In this document: positions 49,912 to 58,378 of the stretch, piece after piece
How positions within the stretch are numbered: the first letter of the stretch is position 1
How the letters are laid out: every line of letters begins with the position of its first letter
Source of the DNA: Mycolicibacterium hodleri
GTDB lineage: Bacteria; Actinomycetota; Actinomycetes; Mycobacteriales; Mycobacteriaceae
NCBI RefSeq assembly: GCF_025822245.1
Contig: NZ_JACKTL010000067.1
Span: forward strand, 62,001-126,000
Length of the DNA stretch: 64,000 bases
Direction: 5' to 3'
The notes under the pieces: generated by a model
What the model saw: the letters and a program-made list of their open reading frames with translations, nothing else
Told to the model about the DNA's origin: nothing
Databases searched by the model: none
Position numbers and translations under genes: made by a program

Positions 49912-50886
49912 ATGAGCAGAGACATGACGATGTTTGAGAGATTTCGCGGCCTGGGTCGGCGCGCGGCAGTAGCCGCACTGGTCGCGGTCACGCTGCCCGG
50001 CCTGATCGGCGTCACGGGCGGATCGGCGACCGCGGGCGCGTATTCGCCCCCGGGATTGCCGGTCGAAGACCTGCAGGTGCCGTCGGCCGCCATGGGGCGC
50101 GACGTGTTGGTCAGGTTCCAGCCCGGCGGCTCGCACGCGGTGTATCTGCTCGACGGGCTGCGGGCCCGCGACGACAACAGCGGCTGGGACATCGAGACCA
50201 ACGCGTTCGAGAAGTTCCACAACTCGGGCGTGTCGGTGGTGATGCCCGTCGGCGGCATGTCGAGCTTCTACACCAACTGGGAGCAGCCCGCCGTCGGCAA
50301 CGGCCAGACCCAGAACTACCAGTGGGAGACGTTCCTGACCTCGGAGCTTCCCGCCTACCTGTCGCAGAACAAGGGCATTTCGCCGTCCGGCAACGCCGTG
50401 GTCGGGCTCTCGATGTCGGGTAGTGCGGCGCTGATCCTGGCCGCGTATCACCCCGGCAACTTCCGCTTCGCCGGGTCCGAGTCGGGCTTCCTGAACCTGT
50501 CGCAGGGCATCTGGCCGACGCTGGTCGGCTTCGCGATGCGGGATGCCGGCGGGTTCGACGCGGGCGCCATGTGGGGTCCCGGCGGTGGACCGGACTGGCA
50601 GCGCAACGACCCGACGCTGCAGGCCGGCCGGCTCGCATCCAACGGCACGCGGCTCTACGTCTACACCGGTAACGGCACGCCCAACGAGCTGGGCGGGGCT
50701 GACCTGCCCGCGACCACGCTCGAGGGGTTGACCCGCGACAGCAACACCGCGTTCCAGAACGCCTACACCGGCGCGGGTGGCCAGAACGCCACGTTCAACT
50801 TCCCGCCGAACGGCAGCCATGCCTGGCCGTACTGGAGCCAGCAGCTCGACGTGATGAAGCCCGACATCATCCACACCATCGCCTAG
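49912..50886 (+). CDS. Antigen 85-family mycolyltransferase
   Basis: 324 residues. An RR-containing signal peptide (about 1-43) precedes YSPPGLPVEDLQVPS, the antigen 85 mature start. The triad S167 (GLSMSG), E271 and H303 is spaced exactly as Ser124, Glu228 and His260 of Ag85C. The position of Ag85C Cys209 is T252, and the loop that holds a disulfide in FbpA/FbpB (CxxxxC) reads AVGNGQTQ, so the mature protein has no cysteine. It should transfer mycolates between trehalose esters and arabinogalactan outside the membrane. ATG at 49924 or 49930 are possible alternative starts. A strong terminator hairpin follows the stop. Confidence 0.93.
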   Translation: MSRDMTMFERFRGLGRRAAVAALVAVTLPGLIGVTGGSATAGAYSPPGLPVEDLQVPSAAMGRDVLVRFQPGGSHAVYLLDGLRARDDNSGWDIETNAFEKFHNSGVSVVMPVGGMSSFYTNWEQPAVGNGQTQNYQWETFLTSELPAYLSQNKGISPSGNAVVGLSMSGSAALILAAYHPGNFRFAGSESGFLNLSQGIWPTLVGFAMRDAGGFDAGAMWGPGGGPDWQRNDPTLQAGRLASNGTRLYVYTGNGTPNELGGADLPATTLEGLTRDSNTAFQNAYTGAGGQNATFNFPPNGSHAWPYWSQQLDVMKPDIIHTIA

Positions 50887-50892
50887 GGATTC

Positions 50893-50931
50893 GTGCACCC
50901 GCCGTTGCGTTCGGCGCAACGGTGGGTGCAC
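50893..50931. terminator. Bidirectional terminator hairpin after the antigen 85 gene
   Basis: A 17-bp stem (GTGCACCCGCCGTTGCG with its complement, one G-T pair) and loop TTCGG. It lies between convergent genes, seven bases after one stop and 15 before the other. No U-tract, as usual in mycobacteria. Confidence 0.7.
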
Positions 50932-50945
50932 GGACCGCGCGAAAG

Positions 50946-51857
50946 TTACTCGTTGCGCAGTTTCACCATCCGCGTCGTGGAGCTCTCGTCGAGCTCCACG
51001 ACGTCGGATCGGGAGCGCAGGAAGTCACTGAACGACCGAAAGCCCAGCGACTTCTCACTGAACGACGGGTCCATCCGCTTCATCTGCGCCTTGACCGCGG
51101 AGTTGTGCAACCACTCCACGTCGTCCTTCTCCAAGCCGATCCGCAGCGCCCGCTGCAGCAGACCCGTCGCGTCGGCCTGCGGGTCCGGCGCCTCCGGCTC
51201 CTCCTCCACGGCTTGCGGCCGAGTGGCCCGCCGGCGGGGGGCCCGTTTCTTGGGTTCGGGTTCCGGCTCGCCCTCGTCCTCGTCCTTGACCGGGGCGGGG
51301 GTCGGCTCGAAGACCGGCACACCGGGCAGCGCGTCGTAGATGACGAAGTCGTCGCACGCCGCAGCCAGCGACCGGCTCGACGAACCCGCCACCCCGATGC
51401 CGACGACGTAGCGGCCGAGCCGCTTGCACCGCTGGGCCAGCGCGATGTAGTCGGAGTCGCCGGCGACGATCACCACGTGGGTCAGGTCGGGCAACCGGAA
51501 CATGTCCTCCACGGCGTCGACCGCCAGCCGGATGTCGGCGCCGTTCTTGCCGTACGCCGCGGCCGGGAACAGCTGGACCAGGTCGACGGCGCGGCCGACC
51601 AGCTGACCGCGGTAACCGGCGTTGACGTCGGCCGACCAGTCGGCATACGCGCGGGTGAGCACCAGGGTTCCGAAGGACGAGGCGAAGTCGATGATCGCGC
51701 CGACGTCCACGGTCGCGCGGGCCAGCCGGTCGACCTCCAGACCCTTGGTCTTGTCGCGCTGAAACGAGTTGCGACCGTTCACCTGGTCGTATCGCGAGAT
51801 CACGATGTTGTCGAAGTCGAGGTAGACCGCAACGCGGGTGTCCTCACGTTCTGTCAT
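50946..51857 (-). CDS. NYN-domain (PIN-like) nuclease with OST-HTH/LOTUS-like C-terminus
   Basis: 303 residues from the ATG at 51857. The N-terminal LabA-like NYN domain has AVYLDFDNIVISRY, GADIRLAVDAVEDMF and VVIVAGDSDYIALAQRCKRLGR, with the acidic residues (D-x-DN, D, D-x-D) that bind metal for RNA cleavage. A Pro/Glu/Lys/Arg-rich linker follows, then a winged-helix region (about 225-300, LLQRALRIGLEK, SFSEKSLGFRSFSDFLRS) matching OST-HTH/LOTUS domains that bind RNA. It may be an RNA-processing or decay enzyme; the target is unknown. Confidence 0.85.
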   Translation of the reverse strand: MTEREDTRVAVYLDFDNIVISRYDQVNGRNSFQRDKTKGLEVDRLARATVDVGAIIDFASSFGTLVLTRAYADWSADVNAGYRGQLVGRAVDLVQLFPAAAYGKNGADIRLAVDAVEDMFRLPDLTHVVIVAGDSDYIALAQRCKRLGRYVVGIGVAGSSSRSLAAACDDFVIYDALPGVPVFEPTPAPVKDEDEGEPEPEPKKRAPRRRATRPQAVEEEPEAPDPQADATGLLQRALRIGLEKDDVEWLHNSAVKAQMKRMDPSFSEKSLGFRSFSDFLRSRSDVVELDESSTTRMVKLRNE

Positions 51858-52038
51858 GGGGTCAGTCTGGGCTGCGCGGCCGGCGGATGTCACCCCGGGT
51901 CCGGCGAACGCGATTTCAGCAACTCGTGGGCCGCCCCTCGGCAAACCCGCAGTCGGGACGGGCTGTGGGAAAGGTCACCCATCCGGCCGCGTCGGCGTCG
52001 ATCTCACCGCCGCACGGGGATAGAGTCGATCTGCCGGC

Positions 52039-52107
52039 ATGGTGAAGAAGACGCTGGGCGGCACGGCCGCAAACGCCATAATCGATAGCCGACAGGTTGG
52101 TTCATGA
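52039..52107 (+). CDS. Possible 22-codon leader ORF before the mycolate methyltransferase gene
   Basis: MVKKTLGGTAANAIIDSRQVGS, whose TGA overlaps the ATG of the downstream gene (ATGA). It contains no regulatory codon run, and the -10 box for the downstream gene (CATAAT at 52077) lies inside it, so it would only be read from a more distal promoter. Offered as a possibility only. Confidence 0.2.
   Translation: MVKKTLGGTAANAIIDSRQVGS
52077..52082 (+). promoter_or_regulatory. -10 box (CATAAT) for the first mycolate methyltransferase
   Basis: The best -10 match in the 246-bp upstream region. It predicts a leader of about 15 nt that includes AGG before the ATG at 52104. Confidence 0.45.
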
Positions 52108-53036
52108 ATTCCTCGAGTGAGACACAAACCCCGTCACCTGCGCAGTCCCAGTGGCTGTCCAAGTCCGCGTCGCAGACGCGCGGGTCGGACAAGAAGGAAG
52201 TCCAGTTCCACTACGACATCAGCAATGAGTTCTTCAAACTCTGGCAGGACCCCAATCAGGTCTACAGCTGCGCGTACTTCGAGAAGGACGACTACAACCT
52301 CGAGCAGGCGCAGCTGGCGAAGATCGACCTGTCGCTCGGCAAGCTCGGCCTCGAACCCGGCATGACGTTGCTCGACATCGGCTGCGGCTGGGGCGCCACG
52401 ATCAACCGCGCGGTCGAGAAGTACGACGTGAACGTCATCGGCCTGACGCTGTCGGAGAACCAGAAGCAGCACATCGAAGACCACTGGCTCGCCAACTACA
52501 AGGGCGATCGCACGATGGAAGTGCGCCTGCAGCCGTGGGAGGACTTCAGCGGCAAGGTGGACCGCATCGTCTCGATCGGCGCCTTCGAGCACTTCGGCTT
52601 CAACAAGTACGACGACTACTTCAAGAAGACCTACGACTGGATGCCCGACGACGGCGTGCAGATGCTGCACACGATCACCATCCCCGAGGATGAGGAGATC
52701 AAGGCCAAGAAGCTGCCGCTGACCATGTCGCGGGTGCGCTTCATCAAGTTCATCATGGACGAGATCTACCCCGGCGGCCGTCTGCCGCTGGCGTCGATGG
52801 TCACCAATCACGCCGTCAAGGCCGGCTACACGGTGACGCGCGAGCAGCACCTGCAGCCGCACTACGTCAAGACCCTCGACACGTGGGCGTCGAATCTCGA
52901 GGCCCATAAGGACGAGGCCATCGAGATCACCAACGAGGAGATCTACGAGCGGTTCCTCAAGTACCTCGTGGGCTGCGCCGACCTGTTCCGCGAGGGCTAC
53001 ACCGACGTGGTCCAGTTCACCCTTGAGAAGGCGTAA
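52104..53036 (+). CDS. Mycolic acid cyclopropane/methyl-branching synthase 1
   Basis: 310 residues of the CmaA/MmaA family. VQFHYDISNEFFKLWQDPNQVYSCAYF is the conserved start, LLDIGCGWGATI binds S-adenosylmethionine, GAFEHFG holds the bicarbonate-site glutamate followed by histidine, and MLHTITIPE keeps the histidine equal to His167 of CmaA1. The tail YLVGCADLFREGYTDVVQFT is standard. It adds a methylene or methyl group at a double bond of mycolic acids; cis/trans or proximal/distal preference cannot be read. A paralogue follows 88 bp downstream. Confidence 0.93.
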   Translation: MNSSSETQTPSPAQSQWLSKSASQTRGSDKKEVQFHYDISNEFFKLWQDPNQVYSCAYFEKDDYNLEQAQLAKIDLSLGKLGLEPGMTLLDIGCGWGATINRAVEKYDVNVIGLTLSENQKQHIEDHWLANYKGDRTMEVRLQPWEDFSGKVDRIVSIGAFEHFGFNKYDDYFKKTYDWMPDDGVQMLHTITIPEDEEIKAKKLPLTMSRVRFIKFIMDEIYPGGRLPLASMVTNHAVKAGYTVTREQHLQPHYVKTLDTWASNLEAHKDEAIEITNEEIYERFLKYLVGCADLFREGYTDVVQFTLEKA

Positions 53037-53124
53037 CCGGCTGAGGGACAATCACTTTCACGCTTATGCAGGACACGCAGGAAACTAAGAGTTCGAGGCA
53101 ATCGGACGGAAGTTGGTCGGGGAA

Positions 53125-54021
53125 ATGGTTGAGAGCACGGTGACGCCACCGCAGGCACGCAAGGAGATGGAGCCGCACTTCGAAGAGGTGCAGGCGCACT
53201 ACGACCTCTCCGATGACTTCTTCGGGTTGTTCCAGGACCCTTCGCGGACCTACAGCTGTGCGTACTTCGAACGCGACGACATGTCGCTCGAAGAGGCCCA
53301 GATGGCCAAGATCGACCTCGCGCTGGGCAAGCTGAAGCTCGAGCCCGGCATGACGCTGCTCGACATCGGCTGCGGCTGGGGTTCGGTCATGCAGCGCGCC
53401 GTGGAGAAGTACGACGTCAACGTGATCGGTCTGACGCTGAGCAAGAACCAGTCCAAGTTCGCGCAGGAGCTGTTGGACGGCGTCGACACCGAGCGGTCGC
53501 GGCGTGTGCTGCTGATGGGCTGGGAGCAGTTCGACGAGCCCGTCGACCGCATCATCAGCCTCGAGGCGATCGAGGCGTTCCCGCAGGAGCGCTACGCCCC
53601 GTTCTTCGAATTCTGCAGCAGTATCCTGCCGGCCGACGGCCGGATGCTGATCCAGGCGATCCTCGGGCACCCGCTGAAGCGCTGGCCCGAGATGGGCATC
53701 CCGATCGTGATGACCGACCTGCGGTTCATGCGGTTCATCGCCAAGGAGATCTTCCCCGGCGGTTCGGTGCCGTGCGACGAGGACATCGTCAACCTGTCCC
53801 AAGCCGCCGGCTTCACCGTCGCCGACAAGCAGCTGCTCGACGAGCACTACGTCCGCACGCTGGACCTGTGGGCCACGGCCCTCGAAGCGCATCACGACGC
53901 CGCGGTCGCCGCCACCTCCGAAGAGGTCTACCAGCGGTACATGAAGTACCTGGTGGGCTGCAGCGACTTCTTCAAGCGCGGCATCAGCGAACTGGGACAG
54001 TTCACCCTGGTCAAGGGCTGA
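53125..54021 (+). CDS. Mycolic acid synthase paralogue 2 with altered catalytic histidines
   Basis: 298 residues from the ATG at 53125 (a TTG at 53113 is also in frame). The fold and SAM site (LLDIGCGWGSVM) are intact, and the tail YMKYLVGCSDFF is kept. Relative to CmaA1, E140 is retained but the next histidine is alanine (EAIEAFP), and His167, a bicarbonate ligand, is glutamine (MLIQAILG); Tyr232 is kept (HYVRTLDLW). It may be a UmaA-type or neofunctionalised enzyme. It probably shares a transcript with its upstream paralogue. Confidence 0.9.
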   Translation: MVESTVTPPQARKEMEPHFEEVQAHYDLSDDFFGLFQDPSRTYSCAYFERDDMSLEEAQMAKIDLALGKLKLEPGMTLLDIGCGWGSVMQRAVEKYDVNVIGLTLSKNQSKFAQELLDGVDTERSRRVLLMGWEQFDEPVDRIISLEAIEAFPQERYAPFFEFCSSILPADGRMLIQAILGHPLKRWPEMGIPIVMTDLRFMRFIAKEIFPGGSVPCDEDIVNLSQAAGFTVADKQLLDEHYVRTLDLWATALEAHHDAAVAATSEEVYQRYMKYLVGCSDFFKRGISELGQFTLVKG

Positions 54022-54052
54022 GCCCGGCCGCGTCCAGCCGGGGGCGACCGGA

Positions 54053-55657
54053 ATGACCTCGGCCACGGACACGGCCGCACCCATCTCGACATGGGCGCCG
54101 CTGCGATCACCGGTCTACCGCGCACTGTGGATCGCGCAACTGGTCTCCAACCTCGGCACCTGGATGCAGACCGTCGGGGCGCAGTGGATGCTCGTCGGCG
54201 ATCCCCGCGCGGCGGTGCTGGTGCCGCTGGTGCAGACCGCGACCACGCTGCCGGTGGTGCTGCTGGCGTTGCCGTCGGGGGTGTTGGCCGACCTGGTGGA
54301 CCGGCGCCGACTGCTCATCGCGACGCAGGGGGCGATGGCCGCGGGGGTGGGCCTGCTCGCCACGTTGACAGGTGCCGGGCTGACCACACCCGCGGTGCTG
54401 CTGACCCTGCTATTCGTGATCGGGTGCGGGCAGGCGCTGACCGCCCCGGCGTGGCAGGCCATTCAACCCGATCTGGTTCCCGCCCAACAGATTCCGGCTG
54501 CAGCCGCGTTGGGCAGCATGAGCCTCAACGGTGCGCGGGCGATCGGTCCGGCCATCGCCGGGGTGCTGGTGTCGGTGGCCGGCCCGACGTCGGTCTTCGC
54601 CCTCAACGCGGTGTCCTTCGTCGGCATCGTCGTCGTGCTGGTGTGGTGGCGCCGGCCCGCCGTCGAACGCGACTATCCACCGGAGCGCGCGCTGGCCGCC
54701 CTGAGCGCCGGTGGCCGGTTCATCCGCAGTTCGCCGATCGTGCGCCGGATCCTGCTGCGCGCCGCGCTGTTCATCGGACCGGCGAGCGCGCTGTGGGGAC
54801 TGCTACCGGTGGTAGCGGCCAACAACCTGGGATTGTCGTCCTCGGGCTACGGCCTGCTGCTGGGGGCGATCGGCCTCGGTGCGGTGATCGGCGCGTTCCT
54901 GTTGGGGCGGTTGCGGTCCCGGTTCGGCCAGAACGTCCTGTTGACGGTGGGAGCGGCCGGCTTCGCGCTCGCCACCGTGGTGCTGGCGTTGGTGCCCGTC
55001 TTCGCAATCGTGTTGGCGGCGTTGATCGTCGGCGGGGCGTCCTGGCTGCTGTCGCTGTCGACGCTGAACGCCTCGATGCAGCTGAGCCTGCCGGCGTGGG
55101 TGCGCGCCCGCGGACTGTCGGTGTACCAGCTGATCTTCATGGGCGGGCAGGCGCTCGGCTCCGTGGTGTGGGGCCTGATCGCCGGGGCCGCGTCCAGTTC
55201 GACCAGCCTTCTGGTCAGCGCGGGCCTGCTGGTGGTGTGCGCGATGTCGTCGCTGTGGTGGCCGCTGCACGCCAAGACCAGCAGCCTGGACCTCACGCCG
55301 TCCTCGCACTGGCCGGAGCCGAACCTGATCTTCGAGCCCGAACCACTCGACGGTCCGGTGCTGGTGCTGACGTCGTATCGGGTGGCGGCCGCCGACGAGG
55401 AGGCGTTCCTCGCGGCGATGACGGTGCTCGGCCGCTCCCGGCAACGCACCGGGGCCGCGCAGTGGCGCCTGTTCCGCAGCATCGAGCACGAGTCGACGTA
55501 CGTGGAGACCTTCGTCGTGCGCTCCTGGGGTGAGCACATGCACCAGCACTACACCCGGCTGACGGGGCAGGACCGGCTCATCGAGGAGGCCGTAGAGCGC
55601 TACACCGAGGGAGTGCCGGTCTCCGAGCACTACCTCGCGGTGCGGGACGCGCGCTAG
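54053..55657 (+). CDS. MFS exporter (EntS/TMF5 type) with C-terminal ABM-like domain
   Basis: 534 residues. The first about 410 hold twelve transmembrane helices of the MFS_3 group (YRALWIAQLVSNLGTWMQTVGAQWMLV; LADLVDRRRLLI). The remaining about 125 residues are soluble: VLVLTSYRVAAADEEAFLAAMTVLGRSRQRTGAAQWRLFRS and HESTYVETFVVRSWGEHMHQHYTRLT resemble an antibiotic-biosynthesis-monooxygenase-like dimeric alpha-beta domain, often annotated at the end of this MFS group. It probably exports a siderophore, lipid or drug. It follows the mycolate paralogue by 31 bases. Confidence 0.88.
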   Translation: MTSATDTAAPISTWAPLRSPVYRALWIAQLVSNLGTWMQTVGAQWMLVGDPRAAVLVPLVQTATTLPVVLLALPSGVLADLVDRRRLLIATQGAMAAGVGLLATLTGAGLTTPAVLLTLLFVIGCGQALTAPAWQAIQPDLVPAQQIPAAAALGSMSLNGARAIGPAIAGVLVSVAGPTSVFALNAVSFVGIVVVLVWWRRPAVERDYPPERALAALSAGGRFIRSSPIVRRILLRAALFIGPASALWGLLPVVAANNLGLSSSGYGLLLGAIGLGAVIGAFLLGRLRSRFGQNVLLTVGAAGFALATVVLALVPVFAIVLAALIVGGASWLLSLSTLNASMQLSLPAWVRARGLSVYQLIFMGGQALGSVVWGLIAGAASSSTSLLVSAGLLVVCAMSSLWWPLHAKTSSLDLTPSSHWPEPNLIFEPEPLDGPVLVLTSYRVAAADEEAFLAAMTVLGRSRQRTGAAQWRLFRSIEHESTYVETFVVRSWGEHMHQHYTRLTGQDRLIEEAVERYTEGVPVSEHYLAVRDAR

Positions 55658-55673
55658 CCGACGATCGTTGCCG

Positions 55674-56420
55674 TCAGGCGGTGAAGCCGCCGTCGACGTT
55701 GACGTTGGCGCCGGTGACGTAGGCCGACTCAGGGCCGGCCAGGAAGCTGACCACGGAGGCCACCTCACTGGTCTTGCCGTAGCGCCCGAGCGCGGTGAGC
55801 GGTCGCAGCGAGTCGGCGAATTCGCCTTCGTCGGGGTTCATTTCGGTGTTGATCGGACCGGGCTGCACGTTGTTGACGGTGATACCGCGCGGGCCGAGCT
55901 CGCGGGCCAGTCCACGGGTGAACGACGACACCGCGCCCTTGGTCAGCGCGTACACCGCGGTCGCCGGGGTCGGGACGCTGTCGGCGTTGACGCTGCCGAT
56001 GTTGATGATGCGGGCGCCGTCACCGAGATGCGCGAGCGCGGCGTGAACCGTCCAGAACACCCCGCCCACGTTGATGGCCAGGAGCCGGTCGTACTGCTCG
56101 GGGGTGAACTCGTCGACGGGGGCGAGAATCGCCGTGGCGGCGTTGTTCACCACGATGTCCAAGCCGCCGAGTTCGGCGACGGCCCGGTCCACGGCAGCTG
56201 CGGTCTGCGTCGGGTCCGCGGCATCGGCCTGGATGGCGAGCGCCGTGGCGCCGGTCGCGGTGACCTCGGCGACGACGGCGTCAGCCTCGGCCTTCGACGA
56301 CGAGTAGGTCAAGGCGACAGCGGCGCCGTCGGAGGCCAGTCGCCGGACGATCTCGGCGCCGATGCCGCGCGACCCGCCGGTCACCAGTGCTCGTCGTCCC
56401 GTCAGGGGTGCTGTGCTCAT
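55674..56420 (-). CDS. Short-chain dehydrogenase/reductase (3-oxoacyl-ACP reductase-like)
   Basis: 248 residues. ALVTGGSRGIGAEI is the TGxxxGIG cofactor site, NNAAT the NNAG-like motif, IGSVNADSVPTPATAVYALTKGAV contains the Ser and YxxxK (YALTK), and NNVQPGPINTEMN the PG motif. NADPH preference is suggested by GGSRG followed by TYSSSKAEAD. Substrate unknown. GGAGG lies seven bases before the ATG. It is divergent from a TetR-family gene that probably represses it. Confidence 0.92.
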   Translation of the reverse strand: MSTAPLTGRRALVTGGSRGIGAEIVRRLASDGAAVALTYSSSKAEADAVVAEVTATGATALAIQADAADPTQTAAAVDRAVAELGGLDIVVNNAATAILAPVDEFTPEQYDRLLAINVGGVFWTVHAALAHLGDGARIINIGSVNADSVPTPATAVYALTKGAVSSFTRGLARELGPRGITVNNVQPGPINTEMNPDEGEFADSLRPLTALGRYGKTSEVASVVSFLAGPESAYVTGANVNVDGGFTA

Positions 56421-56435
56421 GTCTTGACCTCCAGA

Positions 56436-56459
56436 TAGTTACGAACCGTTGTGTTACTA
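56436..56459. promoter_or_regulatory. Imperfect palindrome between SDR and TetR genes (candidate operator)
   Basis: TAGTTACGAACC / GTTGTGTTACTA, eight of twelve positions symmetric, in the 114-bp divergent region. The outer sequence also has CTTGACC and GGTCAAG on either side. A reasonable operator for the adjacent TetR regulator, but not compared with other sites. Confidence 0.35.
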
Positions 56460-56534
56460 AGTACGCTGTGGTCAAGCCTGTTGGCGACGCAGACATTCCG
56501 CCTGTGACCGGCATCACACGGAGGAGGTGCCACC

Positions 56535-57083
56535 GTGACGGTAGGACGGCCGAGGCAGTTCGACCCCGATCACGTCGAAGACGCCGCGATGACGTTGTTC
56601 TGGGCACGCGGTTTCGACGGCGTGTCGATCTCCGACGTCAGCGACGCGACGGGGGTGAACCGGCGCAGCATCTACGCCGAGTTCGGATCCAAGGAGAACC
56701 TGTTCGCCCGCGCCACCCAGCGCTATCTCGCCGGACCCGGCGACTACCTCCTCGACGCTCTCGCCCGCCCCACGGCCCGCGAGGTTGCCCAGGCGATGGT
56801 GCACGGCGCAGCGCAGACCGTCAGCGGCGAGATCCCCGGCTGCCTGACCGTCGGGCGAGCACCCGGGCTGGTCGAACTGCGCGAGGCCACGGTGCACCAG
56901 CTCGCCGACCGATTCGACAGGGCGATCGCCGACGGCGAGCCGATCGGCGTCGACGCGGTACTGCTGGCCCGGTGGGTCTTGGTGATCTGCCAGGGCCTCG
57001 CCGTTCAAGCCCAAAGCGGCGCCACCCGCGACCAACTACGGCAGGTCGCCGACCTGGCACTCGCCGGGTGGCCGGTTGCCTAG
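56535..57083 (+). CDS. TetR-family transcriptional regulator
   Basis: 182 residues. GRPRQFDPDHVEDAAMTLFWARGFDGVSISDVSDATGVNRRSIYAEFGSKENLF is a classic TetR helix-turn-helix. The rest (MVHGAAQTVSGEIPGCLTV) matches the TetR_C group of regulators next to SDR or oxidoreductase genes, including the conserved GCL motif. GTG start with GGAGGAGG upstream. It probably controls the divergent SDR gene. Its end overlaps the convergent acyl-CoA-dehydrogenase-like gene by four bases. Confidence 0.9.
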   Translation: MTVGRPRQFDPDHVEDAAMTLFWARGFDGVSISDVSDATGVNRRSIYAEFGSKENLFARATQRYLAGPGDYLLDALARPTAREVAQAMVHGAAQTVSGEIPGCLTVGRAPGLVELREATVHQLADRFDRAIADGEPIGVDAVLLARWVLVICQGLAVQAQSGATRDQLRQVADLALAGWPVA

Positions 57084-58279
57084 GTGTACAACGTGATTGG
57101 CTGCACGTCCCCGGTGAGGTAGTTCGCGCCGACCTCGAGCTTCTTGTAGTCGACGGGGTCGTGCAGCGAGTGCGTGCGGATGTTGCGCCAGTAGATGTCG
57201 AGGCCGACGTGGCTGCGGGTCGAACTGGAGCCGGTGACCTCGAAGACGCGGTGCGCGACGTCCAGCGCGGTCTCGGTGGCGACGATCTTGAGCTTGGCGA
57301 TGCCGATCTCGGCGTCGGTGCGGTCGGCAGGGGTGACGTCGGCGCCGCGGGCGATCACGCGGTCGAAGCGGGCGTTCCAGCGGTCGGCCAGCGCTTCGAC
57401 GGCCGCGGTGCGCGACAGCAGCTCGCCGAACACGCGCTGCACGAACGGATCTCGCGAGTAGTGCTCGGCGGTGCCGAGCAGCCAGGCGCCGCGCCGCTCC
57501 AGCGTCAGCTCCCTGGCTCGTTCCAGCGCGCCCTCGGCGATGCCGAGGTACAGGTTGGCGAACCCCAGCTGCACGCCCGGCGTGACGAGCGTCGAGTACG
57601 GTTCCTCACCCACCTCCCCGAGGATGTCCTCCGGCGCGACCGCCACGTCGTGGAATTCGACGCTGCCACTTGCGGAGAGCCGCTGGCCCAACGCATCCCA
57701 GTCGCCGGCGAATTCGACGTTGTCGCGGTCCCGCTGGACGACCGTGGCCAGGATCCGGGCGCCGGGCTCGCCGTCGGCGGCCATGGCGAGGGTGACGTCA
57801 CCCGTCGAGGCGCCGGTCGCGAATCGCTTGCGGCCGTTGAGCCGGTAGCCCGTCCCGTCGGCGGTCAGCACGAGGTCGGGGTCGACGGGGTTGACGGCGT
57901 CACCCCACAGCCAGCTGCCCCGCGCCGACGCCCCGTACCAGTGCTCCCAGCGCGACGGGTCGGCGAAGAAGACGATGGCCGCCTGGTTGCAGTAGTGGTA
58001 GCTCAGGATCTGCGCGATCGACGCGTCGTGGCGGGCGAGGATCCGCACCGCGCGCAGACCGGTCGACCAGTGTCCGCCGTGGCCGCCGAACTGGCGCGGG
58101 ATCAGCAGGTTGGCCAGACCGGAGTCCTTGAGGAGCTTGAGCTCCCCCTCTGGGTCGGCGTTGGCGCGGTCGCGGGCGAGCGCGTCGCGGGCGAGCAGCC
58201 GGCCGGTCTCGTCGGCAACGGCATCCCACCGCTCGGTCTCGTCGTCGGTGGGCAGCGTGGTCCAGGGCGTGCGAGTCAC
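57080..58279 (-). CDS. Acyl-CoA-dehydrogenase-fold flavin monooxygenase (SfnB/DszC-like)
   Basis: 399 residues. NLLIPRQFGGHGG, YHYCNQAAIVFF, GRKRFATGASTGDVTLAM, SRDPFVQRVFGEL and the C-terminal WRNIRTHSLHDPVDYK are the features of the SfnB/DszC branch, which uses FMNH2 and O2 on sulfones, sulfides or dibenzothiophene instead of acyl-CoA. There is no catalytic acyl-CoA glutamate visible. Leaderless GTG start after a TAGGGT box. It diverges from a second, frameshifted member; both probably act in scavenging organosulfur compounds. Confidence 0.85.
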   Translation of the reverse strand: MTRTPWTTLPTDDETERWDAVADETGRLLARDALARDRANADPEGELKLLKDSGLANLLIPRQFGGHGGHWSTGLRAVRILARHDASIAQILSYHYCNQAAIVFFADPSRWEHWYGASARGSWLWGDAVNPVDPDLVLTADGTGYRLNGRKRFATGASTGDVTLAMAADGEPGARILATVVQRDRDNVEFAGDWDALGQRLSASGSVEFHDVAVAPEDILGEVGEEPYSTLVTPGVQLGFANLYLGIAEGALERARELTLERRGAWLLGTAEHYSRDPFVQRVFGELLSRTAAVEALADRWNARFDRVIARGADVTPADRTDAEIGIAKLKIVATETALDVAHRVFEVTGSSSTRSHVGLDIYWRNIRTHSLHDPVDYKKLEVGANYLTGDVQPITLYT

Positions 58280-58285
58280 GGCGTC

Positions 58286-58291
58286 ACCCTA
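58286..58291 (-). promoter_or_regulatory. -10 box (TAGGGT) for the SfnB/DszC-like gene, leaderless
   Basis: Ends six bases before the GTG at 58279. Confidence 0.4.
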
Positions 58292-58321
58292 TGACCGGAA
58301 CCTTCGGGGCCGTCGGGTTGC

Positions 58322-58334
58322 ACTCTGGCAGAGT
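58322..58334. promoter_or_regulatory. 13-bp perfect palindrome between divergent flavin monooxygenase genes
   Basis: ACTCTG, G, CAGAGT. It sits midway in the 99-bp divergent region and could be the operator of a regulator of both genes. No regulator gene is adjacent. Confidence 0.4.
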
Positions 58335-58378
58335 CAAAGCCACGCTTTTTGGGTGTTTTCGCAGTTCAATGCAGCCTT

